From assembly GCA_013397075.1 (NCBI GenBank), contig VWZS01000294.1, positions 221,701 through 285,700 of the forward strand: DNA of 64,000 bases, written 5' to 3'. A model generated the notes under the pieces. That model did not search any database. It saw only the letters and a program-made list of their open reading frames with translations, and was not told where the DNA came from. Positions 14,401-26,900 of this stretch are shown here, piece by piece. A program made the translations under genes and the position numbers. This stretch comes from Rhabdornis inornatus. Taxonomy: Eukaryota > Chordata > Aves > Passeriformes > Rhabdornithidae. Each line of letters opens with the position of its first letter. Position 1 is the stretch's first letter.

Positions 14401-15228
14401 GATCAATTTTATTCCAAAATCATCTTATACTCTTACCAAAGCAACAGTTATGACTGAAAACCATTTACACTATAGAGAAAAATAAGAGAAAAACATGGAC
14501 TTTTAAATATTAATATGTCTGACGTGATGTTTTGAAAGAAATCTGTTGCCTAAATATAATCAATCATCATATCTTTGGGAGTCTGGAAACTCCATAAGGT
14601 AACTGACATATGTCACTGGGAAAATAAATAAATCTGGACGTTTCCTTTTGCTCCACTGTAAAATGATTTATGCTGTTGTTTAGAATCAATAAGCCTAAAA
14701 ACCAAAAATATGAAGGTGTTTTAAGATCCAGAGCTGAACAGCACAACCTTATTTCAGTTTGCCACTGTGTGAAGTAAAAAAGCTATCTGCTAATGAAAGG
14801 ATGGCTTATTAGCTCAAGCACCACACCTGGCTAATAAACATAATTCTCAGACCAAATTAGTGTATTCACAGAGCTCTCCTTGGTCCCACAGAGACACAAA
14901 CACTTGGCTGAGGCTCACTCAAGAACAGATAAAATGCCCCACTACACAACTGAGAACTGAGGAAAACTGATTTTAAGATCTCAAGTAACCAGTGGGTACT
15001 TTCCAGCAAGTTAGTTGTGTTTAACTTGTTTGTATTTTCTCTTCCACTTGCTTTTCTCTCGCGCAAACACTGTGCAGTGCAGAAGCCCAGTGAGCAATGG
15101 CAAGCTCTTCCACAATTCTGGCAGGAACACAGACCTGCAAGGGGAGAGGTAAGAAATCACAGCACCCTGAAAAGGATTGTAAGCTTTAAAGCCAGTCAGG
15201 GGACAAAGAAATGGGTCACTCCTCCATA
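11425..15228. other. Intergenic DNA, no gene recognised
   Basis: Nothing identified beyond short chance frames. The 110-codon + frame at 12178-12510 has no recognisable motif and no clear splice context. Confidence 0.5.
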
Positions 15229-15350
15229 AATCACAGAACTGAGGGAGGCAAATGGAAGAAGTCTTAGAGGCCACCTAAGGCACCTCCTTGCCCAAGAGCA
15301 GGGAAAATTACATGAATTCTCACACAAAACTTGCTCTAGGTGTTCTTAAA
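15229..15350 (-). mobile_element. Probable degenerate CR1 3'-end fragment
   Basis: AATCACAGAACTGAGGGAGG, then AGAGGCCACCTAAGGCACCT and GCCCAAGAGCAGGG, follow the order of the avian CR1 3' end (tail, GGACCTCTGGAGGTCATCT-like block, CTGCTCAAGCAGGG-like block). It is strongly diverged and its borders are approximate. Confidence 0.5.
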
Positions 15351-16697
15351 ACCTCTTACAGCTGTTAAAACAGAAGGCCTGCAATTAGATTGCACCCTAA
15401 GTGATCTCTCTTTAAAGATCTTGTTAATTTCCAAGCAGTGAAAAAACAAAAGGTTACAAGAGGCTTCAGGGGAAAAAAAAGACTGAAAAGGAACAAAATT
15501 AGCAGTTTTAATTTTCTTGGGCTTTTTGTTTTCTTTTAAATAATCCCCAAATTTTATTTTCCTTTTAAATTTTTTGAGACAACGTAAGTTGGGATATCTA
15601 TTCAAAGTCAAGCAGCCACAGATGTCAAAAACTGAGAAGTATCCAGGTGATTTATGTTTAATGATTGATTGGGTGTTTTAGGAATCTGAACCTATATTGT
15701 TAATTGCCTAAATGCTCCAAACCAAACACTCCAAACACTCTGTGACTTTACAGAGCTCCACATTAGATCAGTTCTGGTCTTGTATGCAGTGGAAATCTTC
15801 TTGCTTTTAATACTCAAGAGCCTTCAGCAATAACAGCTGTCAGCCCTGCATGCCAGAGAATTACCCTGTTTGCCTTCCTTCCTCCAGTGCTACCCAAGAT
15901 CATCCTCAATAGCATGAAATAAAACCAATCCCAGCCTCTGATCCCAAGAAAATGCAGCAGAAAGGAAGGAGAAAGACAACAAACACCTTCAGATAAATGA
16001 GCCTGTGCAGACATAGGTGCTCTGTGCACATGAGTGGAGAAGAAACTAGATTATTATTACATTTAGGATAAAGATTAACTGTCATTTTTTCAGGCAGGCA
16101 GAGAACATATTCCTGAAAAGAAACTAAAGTTGGGGCTGGGATGAAATCTCTCCAGATAATTGCAACTGTCCCATTTGTGATATTCCCCCTCTCTGGGAAT
16201 CACTGCAGTTAACAGGGACAAGTTTCTGTGATTCCATGCATGACTTACGCTGATGCCAAGGAAGCACTCTCTGCAAAGCACAGTTCACTTATTTCCCAGC
16301 AAACTCATTTAAGCTCTATAAAATGTGCATCCCCTTTGCGAGGGGGGAAGAGTGAAATATTGAGACTGGTTTCCAAGCCCATTGCTTTTTCTCCCTCCCT
16401 CCTTTTCTCCCCATGCAGCTGATGAAAGAGCACCATTCCCAGCCGTGTCTCACTCACAAAAGCGTTAAATAAAATCGTAAACTCAACCCTCTCACATCAT
16501 GAAGGGAAATGTAATGCAGATGTCGTGCATCTAGCTAATCTTACCTACCTGATGCCCAAGCAGATACCACCAGTCACACACCAGAGGAACACATTTCCAA
16601 GGTATTGCCCGAGCTGTTCAGTGTCACTATCACTTCCTCAGGCATCCAGGTTAAGTGAACAGGCATTGCTCAAAATCACACCACTGAAAGGAATAGA

Positions 16698-16741
16698 AAT
16701 TAAACTGATGAACAATCCCAATTAAACTGATGAACAATCCC
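16698..16741. repeat. Exact 22-bp tandem duplication
   Basis: A 22-base unit starting AATTAAACTGATGAACAATC occupies 16698-16719 and is repeated without change at 16720-16741. It looks like a local replication-slippage event. Confidence 0.95.
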
Positions 16742-18372
16742 ACTGGCTGCATGTCCCACTGACAGGGGATCAAGGATTCCACCTCAAATCATTATCCTCT
16801 GTAATATGTTAAATATCTTTTTAATGTTAGTTTACTATTCTTAATTTCTTTGGCGATTAACAGTATGGCAATACATTATGCTTTCCCACAGGAAGCTACC
16901 AGTGTAAATTAATCTGCAATTAATATTGAGAATTTTGTTAAGGAATCATCATGAGGTCCCACAGATCTCTCAGAAAATTAATGTTTGGGGTAAGATTTTT
17001 CTGGTACTGGCAAAATTCCCATCACTTCTCATCACAAAAGGGTCCAGAACCTGCAGTTTCTTCCAGCAAGTTTTTCTCCAACATCTGCTGATAGAATGAC
17101 TTTACAAAAAAAAAAAGAAAAAAAAAAAGGCAATCATTAATAGTTATCTGTACATTTGCAATCAATTTTCATACCTTTATCTGTCCAAATTCCTTGGTGT
17201 CAGTAAAATCTTTTGAAGGCTCAGACTCCTAAACTAAGGGATCACCAGAAATTTGCCCTGCGTATGTTGGATGAGTTACCAATTAAATCTCTGGATTTCT
17301 GATTTCTGGGAGCATTTTACAGAAAATCTGATAGGATTTCTTCCCTCACTTGAAAATTTAAAAAAAAGCCAAAAAACAGAGCAAACCAAACAAAATTTTT
17401 GCTACATTTGTGAAGCCTCCAAGAGCCCATTCAGATTGCAGAGTATCTAGATCTCACTGCCAATCTTTAGTTTCGCAAATAAATTAGTGAAATCCTTAAT
17501 GACTTTGCAGATCTTCTATGCCTTTACTCCAGTTTGTGCACAAGCATAGTTTTAGTAAGTTTATAACAATGGAAAATTTCATACTTAATGCCAAATGTAA
17601 GAATGTCAGTAGCATACACTCTTGAGAAAGAAAACATCCAGAAGGATATGGCAAAACATGTGAATGTTTCTTCATGCCAGTCACATCTTTAAAAACAGAT
17701 TACTTGTGTCACAAGGCAATTACATTTATGTACTAACAGTTTTGATGTCTTCTCTCCAGCCAAAGTAATCTGGATTTTTTCTATTTTCTCATTTTTTGTG
17801 CGTTCTTCAAGAAAAGCTTCCTTCTTTTCATGCTGTGCCAGATCTCATTCTCCAGTCTTTTATTTTTAAATTCATTCACACTTCATTTCTAGAAGCAAAA
17901 GCCAGTCAAATGTATATTATCAATGTCATGCTAAGACAGCAAAGCTGGTCTACAAAACATGAAGACTTAAACATAGCCCTGATGTTGAAAATATTTAAAC
18001 CATTAATAACAGCTTTAAATATGTGTAAGGCAAAAAAAGCAGCATCATTTCAATAAATTAGTAAAAAAGGACCCATTAGAGTTATAAAATTGAAAAAGTC
18101 TAATTTATTTAACACAAATCAGCCAAACCAGCTGGAGATGTTATTTACAAGCTCCTCAAGCGTCCAACATCTTTCTTTGACACCTAGTTTCACAGAACAT
18201 AAATCTACATTTAAAGAAAGGTAAAAAGAACAGCAATAATTATTTGTTATCTTCTTCCTCTGTTCTTGCTCTTAATTGAATTTCCTCTGGCTAGGGCTTA
18301 GGCTGGAAATAGCAATCCAGTCACACTTAATTTTATTGAGAACTGTGAAATCTAAATGCAAAATAAACAACA

Positions 18373-18403
18373 CAAACAAACAAACAAACAAACAAACAAA
18401 CAA
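18373..18403. repeat. (CAAA)n microsatellite
   Basis: Nearly eight tandem CAAA units, uninterrupted. Confidence 0.95.
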
Positions 18404-19021
18404 GCTACAAGTAAGGATTTGGGCATTTAAGCATAGTTAGCTGATAGTATCTTCTCCATTGCCTTTGATATTAATTCCCTCTCCATTATAAGAGTTTTAT
18501 TTGTATTGCCTCTCACACTCTGACAGTTCTTTACCACCCCCTCCTTCCTGATACAAAAGCTGAGATGTAAAACAAAATTAAAAGAGGTTAAAATAACGAA
18601 GAAATTTCTCCAACATTTACCAATTTTGTATCTGGTTGGGAAATATTCATAAACAGGAATATTTTTCTCCCAACAAACCTGTTCCTGTACTTTCCCCATT
18701 TAGTCAATCTGATCTGTTTCTAGTCTTACATAGCTCATGTCTTTTTTCACCCTTATTAATCCCCTAGAAAACCAACTAACACTGACAGCACCTGTTAATT
18801 TGAAGTCAAAAATATTACAATAGTAGCCCCACAGTACTCTGCTTTGAAATGAAACTAGAGAAGTGTAGACATGCAACTAAAATCACTAAGGTATTTAAGT
18901 AACACACATTCATAATTTCATAGTAGTGTTAAGGAATACTTTTACAATTTGTTAAATTGATATAATTTCTGTCCTGTCATGGGGCACCACTAAAATGAGT
19001 GGTGACTTCCTTCTCTTTGCA

Positions 19022-19201
19022 CCCTCCTTCAGGTATTTGTACTTTCAGGAGTTCCTCCCTGGACCTTCTATTCTGCAGGCTAAACCAACTCAGCTCTCTC
19101 AGCCTTCCCTCATAAAAGAGATGCTCCAGTCCCATCATCATCATCATCATCATCATCATGGCCTTTTGTTGGACATGCATCGTTCTCTCATGTGCTGAGG
19201 G
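19022..19201 (-). mobile_element. CR1 fragment split by an (ATC)n expansion
   Basis: TTCAGGTATTTGTACTTTCA, TCTGCAGGCTAAACCAACTC, CAGCTCTCTCAGCCTTCCCT and GAGATGCTCCAGTCCC follow the order of the reverse-complemented CR1 region upstream of its 3' end. After the ATC array the sequence resumes with the expected GGCC...GTTGGAC...TTCTCTCATGTGCTGAGGG. The 3'-most part of CR1 is absent. Confidence 0.75.
19134..19159. repeat. (ATC)8 microsatellite inside CR1
   Basis: Eight ATC units plus AT, placed where avian CR1 normally has a single ATCATC. The array therefore probably grew from the element's own sequence. Polyhistidine and polymethionine frames over it are artefacts. Confidence 0.92.
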
Positions 19202-20424
19202 TATGTAAACACATATTGTCTCACATCATTTCAAGCTGATTTTAAAAACATTTTTTATTTCCTTGCCCTAACATCCATTAATTTGCACCCATTTTCAGAA
19301 ATGCTTACAACCAATGAATAAATTATCAGATTTACTTCAAAACTAAAAATATTTCAGTAGTCAAAAAAAGAAAATATTTGGATTCTATTATTCTGCATAA
19401 CTTCACACATAATGTGACTAAATCTAAACACAAAAATCAACTCAACTTTTATGTGCAGTGCTGCTTTCTCTGCATGTTGGGAGTGAGAAAAAGAAAGTAA
19501 CTGCTGTCCATCCAGATGGCAAAACACATCTCATGCTGAACTGAGACACATTCTGCTTTTGACATGAAAGAGCACCCACACACACTGAGCCTCTAGGCAC
19601 TGACCTCTTCTCATTACCCCAGAAGAGCAAGAACTCTGCTTCCTACTCTGGAAACGTCCGTTCTTCCAGCACACCATGTCAAAAATAATCCTCAAACCTC
19701 AAGACTATTTGTAACAACTTCAAGAAAGAGTTTCCTGCCAATGGCTGAAGCAAGAGAACAGCAGGCAACTGGTGCTTTTGGACTAAGTTGTTGGCACGAC
19801 CATGAAATTTGGCAACTGCATGGGTCAGTCAAGCTGAAGACACTCAAGTTTAGACCAGAAGCAGTCATGAACATGGCTTACAACCAGAGCACCACTCAGC
19901 TGTCTCTCTACCAGCTGAAGACTTAGTAGCAAGGTTCTCTCTTTCATCCTGCAACTGAAACGTGCTTTGGGGATGCTTGCTCTGTATTATTTACAAACAA
20001 CTGCAAGAAAAGGTGTACACACAGCAGTGGTGTGTATATACATACATACAGATACCAAAATGAGAAAGAAAGCAACAGTCTAATTAAACTGCAAAAAAGC
20101 CACTTCAAAATCACAGTGTAGCATGTTATGCATAAATTTAGGAAATCCTTGTGATTGTGGCAATACATGCTCATGAGGCAAATCCAAAACAGTTTACATT
20201 AAAGATCGTTTGCAAGTAGAACAGATAAAGAAGACAAATGGAAATAGTCTCCAAGCTTCAATTTCTCTCAGAAAAACCAACCTCTATTTTCAAGTCAAAT
20301 AAGGAGCACCCAGCTGCTTACATGTTATTATCAATGACGTGTGAGTGGACATGTACTATCACCTAGTTGTGAAAGCAGAATTCTGAATATCAAGTTCAGA
20401 AATACCTAAGAGTATATTAAGATA
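19202..20424. other. Intergenic DNA, no gene recognised
   Basis: No recognisable exon, RNA or transposon. Small TGTATATACATACATACA-type run near 20033-20050. Confidence 0.5.
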
Positions 20425-20917
20425 ATTCCATAAAATCCCAGGATGGTTTGGGTTGGAAGGGATCCCAAAGCCCATGCTGTCCCACCCCTGCCATGGCAGG
20501 GACACCTCCCACTGTCCCCAATGTCCAGCCTGGCCTTGGGCACTGCCAGGGATCCAGGGGCAGCCACAGCTGCTCTGGGCACCCTGTGCCAGCCCTGCCC
20601 ACCCTGCCAGGGAACAATTCCTAATTCCCAAGATCCCATCCAGCCCTGCCCTCTGGCAGTGGGAGCCATTCCCTGTGTGCTGTCCCTGCAGCCCTTGGCA
20701 ATTGTCTCTGTCCATGTTTCCTGCATTCCCTGGGGCAGCTCTGCAGGTGGGGTCTCACCTGGGGGGCAGAGGGGCAGAATCCCCCCTGCCCTGCTGCCCA
20801 GGCTGGGGCTCAGCCCAGCACAGGGCTTTGGGCTCCCAGCTCTGCCCCACAGCCCCCCAGGGCTCCTCCAGGGCTGCTGTCCCTTCTCTACCCAGCCTGG
20901 ATTTGTGCTTGAGATTG
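20425..20917 (-). mobile_element. CR1 LINE fragment, about 490 bp, internally shortened
   Basis: Runs from a diverged tail (CATAAAATCCCAGGATGG) through the CR1 3' region. At about 20730 it jumps to CTCTGCAGGTGGGGTCTCAC and ends near CAGCCTGGATTTGTGCTTGA, which belongs further 5' in CR1. Compared with the 10.8 kb copy, a block between these parts is missing, so this is either an internal deletion or a different subfamily. The 173- and 178-codon + frames over it are not genes. Confidence 0.92.
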
Positions 20918-23900
20918 TTGAACAATTTAAGCATTTACCAATTGCGATTTCTATATTTTTATGAGTATATTCCCACTAAAAAGACATAATTTTAACAAAA
21001 AAATGCAATTTATTTTCAGACATGGTGGGAAATTTTTGCTTTGCAGCTCAAAAGACATTTCTTGAACACCTGAAGAAAAAAATGTCTAAAGTATACAATT
21101 AAACTATTCCCATGGCCACAGTCCAGGGCTGAGATAATTTTCATCACTTTTATCCTTACATTTGCACAAGTACAGCTACATGTATCTATGTATCACAGCT
21201 ACATGCTCCTGTATCATGTATATGTGTATGACTTAATCCATACTGTCACTTTTTCATCTGTTTCCTCCTTTTTAATTGTGAGCAACTAGGCTACTATATT
21301 TTCTATTTTTAATTCTCTATCTGAACTTAAAATGATTAAAGAACATTTTGGATGTGGAAAACCACAAACCTAATTTCAGCAAAGACTATGACACTAGCAG
21401 AGAGCTCAACTTATATAGATTTATACTGAGAGTAGTTTAGAGAGCTCTTCTGTATCTTCTAAAGATACAAATTTATTTAACTGTTAAGTTTCCAGCTCAT
21501 GAAGCACTACCAAGAGTTTTTTTTTCCTGTTAATCTTCAAAATGTTTCTATAGGACCATTTTGAGAGAATAATTTGTATGGTAGTACAGAATGTCAGGGG
21601 CTTTAAACCAAATTAAAAAACATACATTTATTATTAAACAAAAACTTTATGAATTAGAGTCTTACAGTGGTCAGTATAGGATGTCTAAGTGAGATGGGGA
21701 AAAAAAAGCAATGTTTACCCAGTACCATATGATATGAAAAGAGATGTATGAATATATACATAAACTCAACAGGAGAATAAGCATCAGAGGGAGAGAAGTG
21801 CATACACAAATTCTTTCACTTAAATCCTGTAAAGGAACTTCCAGACAAATGTAGGTGATAACACTCTCAGTAATCAACAGATTTTTCTCTCACTGATGTC
21901 ACTATAATCTAGTTTTTAACTCTAAACTGAGACACCATGAACTCCTTCTCATGCGCTATCCCTCTGCCTCCCCTTTAAAAGTCCCTACATATATTAAACT
22001 GCTGAAATAGCTGCAGATTAAATAGCCTAAAGAATGTATGGAAAAAGCAATAAAAAATGAATTAAAATTCTTAATACATTTTTTACAAAAAGTTCCAGTT
22101 TCTTAAGAGACTAATCTTTCTGGTTTTCTAAACATAAACTTCTGAAATAGGTTTCTTGGGTTCCAGTTAATTGGCTACTTGGATGTGCACACAGCAAACT
22201 CCTCAGGAAGAAGAGAACGACAGTATCTAGTTTCTTTCATACTGATCTGTATTCAGAAATAAAGAGAAGGAAACAATACACAATAATTTATTTTTACGAA
22301 TGTCAGGAATGACAGTGCACTTTAATTCTGTATCCATCCCAAATTATATCTGAGCCAAATATTTCATTTTAAGAGTCCTGTTAAATGTTTTCAAAGGCCT
22401 TGTTTTATGCGTTCATGAAATAACTCACTATTTTTTAGCTTTCAGGAATGGTAATTGCTGTAAATCTTGCAAATTAGCATGAGTAGTACCAGCAAGACAC
22501 TCTGTTAAAATTCATCTACGTTGTTGCTGGAATATTTATTAGGTACTAAAATATTTAAAGGAAACCTACAACTACTACAATTCAAATTACATTTCACCTA
22601 AGAAAGCCTTTCTTACAGCACTTAGTATTATTGCTTTGTCACTGTATGAGAAAGTGCCTAATCCAACTACTATCTTGAGAGGAAAGATTTCTTTACATTA
22701 GATGGCTGAATGAAACCATTATATTAACTGGATATTCCCTATTGTGTTTTGTCAGTTTGCACAAGTAAATTGCAGTGCTCATTGTAGTAATTGACATTTC
22801 CAACATTTGCACACACAATAGAAATGTTAGCACCATTTATAAGCTAGTTGGGTCTTGATGGATTGGGGACCTTCAGAGGTCCTTCAGCATGGATTTTCTC
22901 TGGCTAATGCTGCAGCAGCTGGGGAGACCACCTCACCCATTTTCTCATTATGATCACCTACTTTCCAGCATCCCCTAACTGGTTCCAGTCCAACACATGT
23001 AGCTGATGCCTACTATTTAAATTTTTTAACATTCACCTCACTCATTCCTCACTTCCACCTTTGCCTCTTACAAAGCTCATTTGTATTCCCTGCTCCAGCT
23101 GATGGTGACAGGAGCCAAGGCTTTCTGCTGGTGCTGCACAGACCACAGATCAACTCCTACACATGTTAGAAGACATTACTATGTAAAGGCCAACCTCAGA
23201 AACTGCATTCTTTCTCCTTTATGAGAAACTGACTTAAGAAAAGAGCTCCATATGCAGACCTGACATCTTCTGTTGGTCCTGCAAATCAATATATAGCTAG
23301 GAAAGGGAAGAAACTAACAGAACTTGACTTGGTAAAAAGAAAATGCATATTACTCTGTGGCTCCTACCCTACTCCTATTCGCAGTTGGTTTAGGAGCAAA
23401 ATCTACCAAAAACAATGCTGACTAAAGATAACATATGTAACAACTGCTCATGTCTAGAATGAGTAGCAATTCAAACTCACAATGAAATGAATGCCTCATA
23501 TTTTCAGGGGTAAGAAAATAAGCATTTTGCAGACATAAAACAATCACACTGCCCATCTTTTGTGAAAAGACAAAAACACATATATTTTTACAAGACAACA
23601 TACCATTGCATAAGATATTTCTCTTTATTTGCACCATCCGTAGAGTTTTGGTGTTTGATTAAAAAAAACACAAACCACAAAAACTAACAAATAAACAGAA
23701 ACAACCAGTACAACAAAACTCCAAACAAACAAAAGCTAAACTGAGAGTCTTGCTGTTGTAATACAAGTATTGGTACTTCATAGGGAAGAACAGCTCTAAA
23801 AATGCCCTGCCATAAGCTTCCATGACCCACGGGATGGTCCACAGGATCTTTGCACTTGCCCTGGAGGCACTGAAAGTCCCGGTGGAAGTCTGTTCTCTTC

Positions 23901-26900
23901 TGGTTGTCGTGGCTGTGAGGCAGAGACATTTTTACAGACTTAAAAATAAGTCATCCTGAAGGAAAACGGAACTCAGCCAAACTAAAGGAGATCCTGTCAT
24001 GCAACATTCATCTTTCATTTCTTCCCTATGAAGGTAAGAAGAGAGCAGGGGGCGGGAAGTCACTGATTTTGAGATTCTCTGCTCTCTAAAACATTGACAC
24101 ACAATTTCATTGCAAACAATACGAAACACCAGTGGGAAGATCTGGGTGAGATATTTAAAACATTTTCCCAGGGAATTTCTCTAGCTTCAGTTTCAGCAAA
24201 GGAATACCTTCATACAAAGAAAAATTCTGACAGAAAATATCCAAGTGCTTTCCTAGCTGCTTATGTTTTTATAGCTGTATCCAAACACCATGTGTTTATA
24301 TACAGTATCTATACATGTTTATATACACACCCAACAGCACCTAATTTATCATTCCCTCAGGCATGAATATAAGATGCTCCTTCTGCTTTCTCATGCTTCC
24401 TGATCTATCTTTTGGATTTTTTCGTAACATTCCCATGCCCCTAACCACTCCAGGCAGATGTGGACAATTGCCCTACTAGCACCATACTGAGGCTGAAGCC
24501 AAGAGAGACAGGCTCCACACCAGGATCAGAAGCAGGAAATCAACCCACTCTTTTTGCCATGGGGTAAAGGAAAAATGCATTCTGCAGCAGGGACAGGGAT
24601 TCCTGACGTACACAAAAAGCCCAAGGCTTGGAGCAAACACACAGAAAGAGCAGTAAAAAACTTAAAACTGCAGTTACAGCCAAGCACTCACCAGCTTCCT
24701 TACAAACTATAAGCTTAGGAAAGAAAAAAACCCCTACAGGTTATTCCTCACTCAATCAGGTTTATTCCAATATATCAGTCAGTAAAAAAAGGATATAATT
24801 TCCAGGGCTCAAATTAAAGTCGTCTCATATATCACCCTGAAACTACCAAGGAGAATCTATAGAGTTGTGAACAGACTGATAGTCAGATTTCAGAACAATC
24901 CTGTTCCCAGTGAAATCAATGAAAAATTCTTATTTTGGAGATTTGTGGTATTTGTAAGTTGTAGCTTAGTTCTGTGAGCTCTAACCATTTATACAACACT
25001 GCATAAGGACTCTACACTTCTCAGTACTCATCACATTTTCCTGTAGCACAATCTTCTGAGACAAGAAGATTATAAAAACAAAATATTCCATGTTAAGAAA
25101 AAGGTTTTTTATTTTGTTACTTATGTCTTCATTCATTTTGTGTGCCACTGCAGTGACAGCTCAGGTCGCGCACAGAAGAACTTGTGGTCTTGGGAGAACA
25201 CAAGTCTCATGTCAATATTATCTCACGTGACCTTCCTCACAAATTCCCTGTCCCTTTGGAAGTCCTAAAGTTAAGGTACTTACACTCAATAACCAGGACA
25301 TAGCTTTGCTATCAGACTATCATGACCATCAAAAAAACTGCTCATAAGCCCCTGCAAGATACCACTTTGCATGCACTCAGCTGAAGGGTTGACTTTTCCT
25401 CCTCCTCTAGAAGCAAATCCAATGACTAGAAACAAGAAAAATTCACTTTCTTCTGATAACCTATCATTTTAGTCTCCCCAGTCAAATTAAGAAGCTTATA
25501 AAATGTCTGCACACAAACAGAAAGAGACAGCAACCCTGACACACTGCTTAGAGAAACTGTCATGGGATTTTAAAATTTATTTATTTATAATTTCTCTAGA
25601 AAAGAGAATTACTAAAATACATTGTTGAGGGCAGTTTTTACTTAGAGGAAGGAGACTAACAAACATTAGGAGTAATATTAGGAGTAACACAGAAAGGTAC
25701 TAAACAGCTGCATAACCCTCCCTGCACCTGCGTTTTCTGTAGAATTCCTGTGGACAAATGCTGGATAATCTCTGTGACACTGATTTTGGCAAGACTTTCT
25801 TCCAAGGACCACACAGCTACAGGCACAAGACCAAGAAAAGCAGTAAGATCATTCTTCTTGTCGATCGAAGAGAATCAATTAGAAAGACAGGCCATGCTGC
25901 TGACCCCTTCAGATCTAAATTACAGATTACATTCAGATTTGGACTTTGTCTCCACAACTCATCTTTCTTTGCTTGCCATAAATTCAAGCATAAGTTGGAA
26001 AATGCCCCATATTTTAGCTTTATGGGGAAGGAACATGATTCTCAAGGAAAGCCTCCTAAAGACTGAAGCCACTGTGGGATGCCTGAGAAAGTGATTTAAA
26101 ATCTCCTTTAAAGTACAAGGCTATGTAATCTTTGGTGAGCAGCTGATTTGAAGCTAGGCCTAGCTCTCAAAGAACTGTTGTGTAATCTTGGCTATAACTT
26201 CTAAAAAATAAATGCTAAATTGTCACAAAATGCCTTCACAAAGTCCACAAAGTGAATTAGGGAGGTAGAATTGCAGAGAATGTTAAGGCCATCAAGAACA
26301 GTTAACAGTGTGAGATTTCAAGAGAACAAGGACTTGCACAAAAATACTCTGAAAAAAAAAAACAAAAACAAACAATATTTAAGAACTAAAAACTGTCTTA
26401 AGTACATACTGTCATCATAACATGTATGATGCTGACTTGCATGATATATGATGTATCACATCACCAAGTGATCACTAGTATGCCTCTGCATAATATCCAG
26501 GACAACAACTTGCTGCTTGAGTGTTTTACTGAAAGAGCAGAATGACAGATGTGAAAACATATTTATCCTCTCAATAAATATAATAGTCTCAGTAGGAGGC
26601 AAAAAAATAAACATCACACAAGGCACAGTAAATACAAAACGAAAGTGTTTATTATATTGTCACTTCTAATTCCAAGAGATTGAACAGATATTTCCTTATA
26701 ACATTCACATGCCCTTTGGAGACTGTGATGGCAGAATGATGTGTTACTGCCTTCCTTTTATCAAGACACCAAATCAGATGGATCAGATGAAAACATGGGC
26801 TCACTTGAAAAGCCAATCTCAGTTTGGGATGCACTTCAGCACATACTGGAGCACCATCCAGTATCATGTATTTGTACCCCCATGGAGCCTTGCTGAATCC

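Larger units (their letters stand above)
15351..19021. other. Intergenic DNA, no gene recognised
   Basis: Contains the 22-bp duplication at 16.7 kb, an A-rich run at about 17.10-17.13 kb and the CAAA microsatellite at 18.4 kb. No gene or RNA is supported. Confidence 0.5.

Noticed and set aside
20443..20989. Long proline- and tryptophan-rich frames, also at 4050-4457, 10816-11338, 36104-36670, 52644-53165 and 59322-59833
   Set aside because: They are the same GC-rich CR1 3' region read in different frames and on both strands. None corresponds to the CR1 reverse transcriptase, and they repeat at every CR1 copy.
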